From NCBI GenBank assembly GCA_030740295.1, contig JASLXP010001103.1, positions 1 through 19,941 on the forward strand: a DNA stretch of 19,941 bases, given 5' to 3'. Position 1 is the first letter of the stretch. Every line of letters starts with the position of its first letter. The notes under the pieces were generated by a model, which made no database searches, was not told where the DNA came from, and worked only from the letters and a program-made list of their open reading frames with translations. Origin of the DNA: Planctomycetota bacterium. Its GTDB lineage: Bacteria; Planctomycetota; PUPC01; JACPCR01. Shown here in pieces: positions 15,352-19,941 of the stretch. Both the position numbers and the translations under genes were made by a program.

Positions 15352-16017
15352 CTATTCCAGCATCTCTCTGTACTTCGCAATGTTTTCAGCAACCGAAGCT
15401 TTGTCATTGAAGATAGCTGACCCCATTACGAGCACGGTTGCGCCCGCATCTGCTACCTCTCGAATCGTTGAATCGTTTACTCCACCGTCCACTTCGATTT
15501 CGGCCTTTGAACCAATCGAATCCAACGTGGCGCGAATATCGGCAATCTTCTTTGTGCTCTGTGGGATATAAGACTGACCTCCCCAACCGGGATTGACGGA
15601 CATCACCAGCACCAGGTCGACATCTCCCATCACTGGTTCGAGCGCGGCGACCGGCGTCGATGGATTGAGGGTAACTCCAGTCTCGAGTCCGGCCTCTCGA
15701 ATCTGTTGAATCGTGCGATGCAGATGTGGGCAGGTTTCGACATGAACGGTGATCCGATCTGCGCCAGCATCCACGTATTGCTGTAGAGAGAGTTCCGGCC
15801 TTTCGATCATCAAGTGGACATCGAACGTCAGGTTCGTCACGCCGCGGACCGCCTTAATGACCGGCGGTCCGAAGGTGAGGTTTGGGACGAAATGGCCGTC
15901 CATGACGTCTACGTGAATCCAGTCGGCGCCGCCTTCGTCAGCTTCGCGGATCTGTTCTCCGAGGCGTGCGAAGTCAGCGGATAAGATGGACGGTGCGATT
16001 TTTACTGAGTGGGACAA
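15352..16017 (-). CDS. rpe: Ribulose-phosphate 3-epimerase
   Basis: Rpe interconverts ribulose 5-phosphate and xylulose 5-phosphate using a divalent metal in a TIM barrel. The protein shows KIAPSILSADFARLG (6-20), HVDVMDGHFVPN (35-46), DVHLM (66-70), MSVNPGWGGQ and EVDGGVN, which supply the metal ligands (His35, Asp37, His68 and the late Asp) and phosphate loop. There is no ATG. TTG 16017 is preferred because GGAG lies six bases upstream and because MSHSVKIAPS matches the usual N-terminus; a TTG at 16029 is also possible. The resulting 221 residues are normal. It is upstream of rpiA in the same direction. Confidence 0.94.
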   Translation of the reverse strand: MSHSVKIAPSILSADFARLGEQIREADEGGADWIHVDVMDGHFVPNLTFGPPVIKAVRGVTNLTFDVHLMIERPELSLQQYVDAGADRITVHVETCPHLHRTIQQIREAGLETGVTLNPSTPVAALEPVMGDVDLVLVMSVNPGWGGQSYIPQSTKKIADIRATLDSIGSKAEIEVDGGVNDSTIREVADAGATVLVMGSAIFNDKASVAENIAKYREMLE

Positions 16018-16187
16018 GGAGCACTCCAACTACGGCAACAAAGGTTTTCCTCCCGTGTTTTTAACCGGCCTGTCGTCAGAGGTCACCTGAAATTCCAGTT
16101 CACGTTCAGTCATTCCGTTCCGCGGCACGCGGCTCAGGTCCTGGCGTCGCGAGCGACCTCAAGGTTCCCACGGTCACTGCAGCGACC

Positions 16188-16805
16188 CTAGAGGCCAATA
16201 AAATTCTCCAGCATCTTTAGCCCTTTGGCCTGGCTTTTTTCAGGATGGAACTGGGTAGCGTAAACATTGCCGCTTGCGACTACTGCGGCGAAGGGCCGGC
16301 CGTAATCTGCGGTAGCTGCGACCACATGGTCACTGGCAGGGACAGCATAGAAGGAGTGCACAAAATAAGTGTATACGCCGCTATCGATGCCCTTGAACAG
16401 TGGGATGTCCTTTTTGAATTCGAGCGCGTTCCATCCCATGTGCGGGATTTTTAGTTTTGGCTCGGCGCCGTTTTGCTCGAATTCAAAACGGACGACCCGG
16501 CCCGGTACGAGACCGAGGCCCTGGTGCAAACCGTCCTCTTCACTTTCGTCAAAGATGAGCTGAAGGCCGAGGCAGATACCGAGGAGGGGCTTTTCCCTGG
16601 CCGCGTCCTTGATCGGCTCGATGAGTTCCCGCTGGGCAAGCTCATCCATCGCGTCTTCGAATGCGCCGACTCCTGGCAGGATCACTTTGTCCGCGTCAGC
16701 GATTCTTTGGGGGTCGCTGGTGATCTCAGCCTTCGCTCCGAGCGATTCGAGCGCCTTTTGAACGCTGCGCAGGTTTCCCATTCCGTAGTCTGTAATGGCA
16801 ATCAT
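16188..16805 (-). CDS. hisH: Imidazole glycerol phosphate synthase, glutaminase subunit
   Basis: HisH releases ammonia from glutamine and passes it to HisF to make imidazole glycerol phosphate and AICAR in histidine synthesis. This 205-residue protein is a class I amidotransferase with the family start ITDYGMGNLRSV, an oxyanion-strand PGVGAF (44-49), nucleophile Cys78 in GICLGLQL, and His187/Glu189 in QFHPEKS. PHMGWN (121-126) is also typical. ATG 16805 has AGGA seven bases upstream. HisF, its obligate partner, is not in the window, and the neighbours are aromatic amino-acid and pentose phosphate genes, so histidine genes appear scattered. The gap to rpe (about 170 bp) shows no clear signal. 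Confidence 0.95.
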   Translation of the reverse strand: MIAITDYGMGNLRSVQKALESLGAKAEITSDPQRIADADKVILPGVGAFEDAMDELAQRELIEPIKDAAREKPLLGICLGLQLIFDESEEDGLHQGLGLVPGRVVRFEFEQNGAEPKLKIPHMGWNALEFKKDIPLFKGIDSGVYTYFVHSFYAVPASDHVVAATADYGRPFAAVVASGNVYATQFHPEKSQAKGLKMLENFIGL

Positions 16806-16877
16806 GATTTTTCCTGGGTTGGGGTGACGGCTTCAGCAGGAACCAGTCGGTTATCGCTTCCAGGCCGGCAATAGCCG

Positions 16878-17402
16878 TTACTCCAACTCCGTCTTTCGTA
16901 AGAGCTCATCTATCTTCTCAGCCGATTCCTCGGGGCCCATAGTGTCAGTGTCCAACACGACATCCGCGGCAGCTTCATATAGAGGCTGCCTTTCCTGCAA
17001 AACCTCAGCGATTTCGTCATACGGGCCCTTTTCGGTCAGGCCGGGGCGTTGTCCTTCTGTGGCATCGTCGGTGAGCATCCGTTGGCAGATCGTTTCCGCA
17101 TCCGCATTGAGAAGCACTACCAGACCACTTTTCAGTATCTCCCTGTTTTCTTCGCGGAGGATGACTCCGCCCCCTGTGCCGACGATAAGGCTATCCTTGT
17201 CAGCAAGTTTTTTCAGACAATCCGATTCGAGATCTCGAAAGGCGTCCTGGCCGTCCGTTTCAAAAATCTCCTGAATCGAACGCCCGGCCTGTTCCTGCAG
17301 GAATTCATCGGCGTCGATGAATTCACGACCTGTTTTCTCTGCCACCAGACTGCCCACTGTCGTCTTGCCGGTGCAGCGGTAGCCAATCAAATAGAGATTC
17401 AA
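16878..17402 (-). CDS. aroK: Shikimate kinase
   Basis: AroK phosphorylates shikimate at the 3-hydroxyl. The 174-residue protein has Walker A GYRCTGKTT (7-15), the shikimate-binding FIDADE (28-33, Asp30 and Asp32), FRDLES (55-60, with the conserved Arg56), GTGGG (75-79) and the lid sequence EGQRPGL. The start is TTG 17402, whose bases overlap the aroDE stop (TTGA, 17399-17402). A GGAGG (complement of 17410-17414) seven bases upstream supports this start and tight translational coupling. It therefore acts directly after the aroDE product in both the pathway and the operon. Confidence 0.94.
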   Translation of the reverse strand: MNLYLIGYRCTGKTTVGSLVAEKTGREFIDADEFLQEQAGRSIQEIFETDGQDAFRDLESDCLKKLADKDSLIVGTGGGVILREENREILKSGLVVLLNADAETICQRMLTDDATEGQRPGLTEKGPYDEIAEVLQERQPLYEAAADVVLDTDTMGPEESAEKIDELLRKTELE

Positions 17403-18886
17403 TGTGCCGCCTCCAGACGTTTGCGAACGACATCAGCCATCAGTTCTTTGGGAGCGTCCACCCCTGTCCAAAGCTCGAACTGGCCGATGGCCTGCCGGAC
17501 GAACATTTCGAAGCCAGTAACCACTGCGCATCCGACACCTCTGGCCTCGCGCAGCAGGCGGGTCTGGATGGGGTTATAGACTGCGTCGAAGACAAGCATT
17601 TCAGGCTTCAGAAGGTCGACGGGAATTGGGGTGTCATCCTCGTCTGGATGCATACCAACAGAGCTGGCATTCACGAAGACGTCGGCATCAAAGCCATCCT
17701 TCAGAATCGAACGAAGCGAAACACCTCTGCAGCCGATGTCCTCTGCGAGTCTGATCGCTCTTTCAGCTGTTCTATTTGCAACGGTGACATCTGCGCCACG
17801 ATCCCGAATTCCGTATGCGATGGCGCGCCCTGCCCCGCCGGCGCCGACGACGAGAACTCTCTTTCCCGAAAATGCCGATTCGACGGGGGCGCCTGCCTTC
17901 ACAAGCTCTTCCTCAATCGCGCTGAGCGCGGCGTCCAAATCCGTGTTGGAGCCGGCGAGCTTTCCTTCTCTGTTGTGAATTGTATTGATCGCTCCGATCT
18001 TCTCGGAAAGCGGCTCGATCTCGTCGAGGCAGGGGATGGATGCCTCCTTGTGCGGAATGGTGACGCTGAACCCGTTGAAACCCAGATCCCTGAATGCGGC
18101 GAGGAACTCTGAGACATCGTTCACAAGCAAAGGCACGTAAACCGCATCGATACCACGTTCGTCAAACGCAGCATTATGAATATTCGGACTCATGCTGTGC
18201 CCGACAGGGTTCCCAACAACGCCGTAGACCGGTGTGTCAGATGTGATGGAACGAAATCGATAGAGATCGATGAGCGTCGTTGCTTCTATCTGACCAGGCG
18301 CCGATTCCAGTCCAGAGCCAACTGAGGCAAAGGTGAGGAATGAGCCGAACTTCGGCGCAAGGATGCGGCTGATCTGGCCGTGCTCTCCCATGCAGAGCCC
18401 GATGGTTGGTTTGCCGGCGTCTACGAGCAGGCGGAACATGGCTGCGTTGTCCGTAATCGAATGCGCGAAGACGGCAAGCTTGGCAATGTCGGCACCGGCA
18501 TCTATGCAGGCTGAATGGATGGACTGAAGATCCGGGGGCGTCTCTTCGAAGTTGTGATACGAGACGATCCGCTTGGCTTTGCCCGTGTGTTTGAAACTGG
18601 CGACTGCATCGAGCTCGATATCGATGTAATCTGCGCCGCAGGCTTCGGCCTCTTCAAGAAGTGCGATGCGTTCGGCCTCGTCGCCTTTGAATTTGCCCAT
18701 CTCTCGCCGTGGTCGGTTGGTGCAAATGACGGGTCTCGGTGCGGCTTCGATGAGTTCTGCAACTTCCGGCCGGCTGATGCTGTCGAGACGGATCTCGAGT
18801 AGATCGGAATGCGGAGCGGCCCGCCGCATCTGGGCAAGGCATTCTTCGTTGGTGCTGCCTGTGATGGCTGTACAGATGTGGGTCAT
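17399..18886 (-). CDS. aroDE: Bifunctional 3-dehydroquinate dehydratase (type I)/shikimate dehydrogenase
   Basis: A fused enzyme for two consecutive shikimate pathway steps, 495 residues from ATG 18886. A GTG at 18937 would add 17 residues that span a hairpin and is less likely. The N-terminal type I dehydratase has EIRLD (31-35), SYHNFEETP with catalytic His111, and Schiff-base Lys136 in AKLAVF. The C-terminal dehydrogenase has GNPVGHSMSPNIHNAAF (225-241), VTIPHKE with Lys280, SNTDLDA with Asp316, the NADP-binding GAGGAGRAIAYG, NRT, and the terminal FEMFVRQAIGQFELWTG. Both active sites look complete. Fusion in this order is known in plants, Chlamydiae and some related bacteria, which partly supports a PVC affiliation. 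aroK follows with a 4-bp overlap. Confidence 0.95.
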   Translation of the reverse strand: MTHICTAITGSTNEECLAQMRRAAPHSDLLEIRLDSISRPEVAELIEAAPRPVICTNRPRREMGKFKGDEAERIALLEEAEACGADYIDIELDAVASFKHTGKAKRIVSYHNFEETPPDLQSIHSACIDAGADIAKLAVFAHSITDNAAMFRLLVDAGKPTIGLCMGEHGQISRILAPKFGSFLTFASVGSGLESAPGQIEATTLIDLYRFRSITSDTPVYGVVGNPVGHSMSPNIHNAAFDERGIDAVYVPLLVNDVSEFLAAFRDLGFNGFSVTIPHKEASIPCLDEIEPLSEKIGAINTIHNREGKLAGSNTDLDAALSAIEEELVKAGAPVESAFSGKRVLVVGAGGAGRAIAYGIRDRGADVTVANRTAERAIRLAEDIGCRGVSLRSILKDGFDADVFVNASSVGMHPDEDDTPIPVDLLKPEMLVFDAVYNPIQTRLLREARGVGCAVVTGFEMFVRQAIGQFELWTGVDAPKELMADVVRKRLEAAH

Positions 18887-18899
18887 GGGTGGTAAAGGC

Positions 18900-18946
18900 G
18901 TGCTCGGAGCCAGGGTTGGATTAACGGCTCCGAGCACTCCGTGCTC
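18900..18946 (-). promoter_or_regulatory. Competing hairpins between leuA and aroDE
   Basis: GTGCTCGGAGCC (18900-18911) and GGCTCCGAGCAC (18926-18937) form a 12-bp perfect stem with a 14-nt loop. A second GTGCTC (18941-18946) can instead pair with the GAGCAC at 18932-18937 over a 3-nt loop. In the minus-strand transcript the short hairpin would form first. The large stem ends 13 nt before ATG 18886 and is followed by a weak T-run (GCCTTTACC). An attenuator or a translational control element is possible. Confidence 0.5.
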
Positions 18947-18973
18947 TCTGCTGTTTCTTCGGCCCGATCCAGC

Positions 18974-19941
18974 TCACACGCCGTGCGAGTCAGCGACCTC
19001 ATTATCCTGGTGTCGGACGATCTTCCCGATGGCGTTGAGATAAGCACGGGCACTGGCTTCGAGGATATCGGTGCTGCTGGCGCGGCCGTGCATCTTGATG
19101 CCTTCGTGTTCCGCTCTGAGTGAGACTTCGCCGAGCGCGTCCTTGCCCTTGGTGATGGCACGAATCTGGTAATCGAGGAGACGGCAGGTCAGGCCGGTGA
19201 TGCGATCTATGGTTTTGTAGATTGCATCGACAGGGCCGTCGCCGACTGCGGCATCTTCGATGGGTTCATCCGTACCGACTTTCTGCAGCTTCACGGTCGC
19301 TGTCGGTGTGACATTAATACCACTTGTGGTGTGCATGCGGACAAGCTCGAAGGTCTCATCTCCGTGCGCGAAATCCTCTTCGACCAGGGCGAGGAGGTCT
19401 TCGTCGTAGATTTCCTTTTTCTTGTCGGCCAGAATTTTGAAAGCTTCGAACAGGGAATTCAGCTCTTCCTCGGAGACTTCAATGCCGAGTTTGAGCAGAC
19501 GCTCACGGAAAGCATGCCGGCCTGAATGCTTGCCGAGCACAAGATTGGTATCAGAAAAACCGACGTCCTCCGGAAGCATGATCTCGTAGGTCGTACGCTC
19601 CTTCAGGATTCCGTCCTGGTGGATGCCAGCCTCGTGCGCGAAAGCGTTTTCGCCGACGATGGCTTTGTTCCGCTGGACGAACAGGCCGGTCAGGTTGCTG
19701 ACCATTCGGCTGGTGGTCAGGATGCGCCGGGTATCAATGCCGGTTTCGATCCCATAGTAATCCTTGCGCGTTTTCAGACCCATGACGATCTCTTCGAGCG
19801 AGGCATTTCCAGCGCGCTCTCCGATGCCGTTGATGGTGCATTCGACCTGGCGTGCGCCATTGACTACCCCGGCCAGAGAATTCGAAACGGCCAGTCCGAG
19901 ATCATTGTGGCAGTGGACACTGATGACTGCCCGGTCGATGT
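18974..19941 (-). CDS. leuA: 2-isopropylmalate synthase, C-terminal part (runs off window)
   Basis: LeuA condenses acetyl-CoA with 2-oxoisovalerate at the entry to leucine synthesis. The reading frame is open to the window edge, so the N-terminus is missing. The visible part begins in the catalytic barrel with [12 protein letters not shown], whose HxH binds the metal, followed by [23 protein letters not shown]. The linker region has [11 protein letters not shown] and [12 protein letters not shown]. The C-terminal LeuA dimer domain (from about the [15 protein letters not shown] stretch onward, [16 protein letters not shown]) is the usual leucine feedback site. Homocitrate or citramalate synthases are relatives, but the whole pattern fits LeuA best. 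It heads the minus-strand amino-acid run and is followed by the competing hairpins. Confidence 0.93.
   Translation of the reverse strand, partial: IDRAVISVHCHNDLGLAVSNSLAGVVNGARQVECTINGIGERAGNASLEEIVMGLKTRKDYYGIETGIDTRRILTTSRMVSNLTGLFVQRNKAIVGENAFAHEAGIHQDGILKERTTYEIMLPEDVGFSDTNLVLGKHSGRHAFRERLLKLGIEVSEEELNSLFEAFKILADKKKEIYDEDLLALVEEDFAHGDETFELVRMHTTSGINVTPTATVKLQKVGTDEPIEDAAVGDGPVDAIYKTIDRITGLTCRLLDYQIRAITKGKDALGEVSLRAEHEGIKMHGRASSTDILEASARAYLNAIGKIVRHQDNEVADSHGV

Overview
The window is a moderately GC-rich bacterial chromosome segment. It carries secreted HEAT-repeat and kinase-like proteins, a large membrane protein with a degenerate von Willebrand A fold, and a fused aroD-aroE gene. This mix suggests the PVC group (Planctomycetota, Verrucomicrobiota, Lentisphaerota) or a neighbouring candidate phylum. 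That placement is inference; no rRNA or other decisive marker is present.

Layout. (1) 182-3628, + strand: a membrane-anchored pseudokinase followed by an exported HEAT-repeat protein. (2) 3691-8203, - strand: an RlmI-type rRNA methyltransferase, a membrane protein with a degenerate vWA domain, and an AP-endonuclease-2/xylose-isomerase-like TIM barrel that has lost most of its metal ligands. (3) 8415-9832, - strand: an AbiEi/AbiEii toxin-antitoxin pair with a candidate operator. (4) 9987-11708, + strand: two genes, each preceded by a sigma-28 (FliA)-type promoter. The first encodes a disordered Ser/Gly/Pro-rich protein. The second encodes a 220-residue protein made of ~17-residue repeats with the motif TTxxxxEE, the core motif of plesiocin-type graspetides (omega-ester RiPPs). 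(5) 11851-14523, - strand: a fusA copy with its own strong promoter, a long structured leader and a strong terminator. (6) 14574-19941, - strand: a metabolic run leuA (partial), aroDE, aroK, hisH, rpe, rpiA, feeding branched-chain, aromatic and histidine synthesis and the pentose phosphate pathway.

The most interesting part is region 4. The repeat protein has eight perfect TTxxxxEE cores and two degenerate ones with exact spacing, yet no ATP-grasp ligase lies in the window. Both genes of region 4 share an 11-base identical promoter -10 region at the same spacing from a TAAAG -35 element. Together they look like a previously unlinked combination: a multi-core graspetide-like precursor under flagellar-type sigma control. 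This reading rests on motif recognition and needs a ligase search and mass spectrometry.
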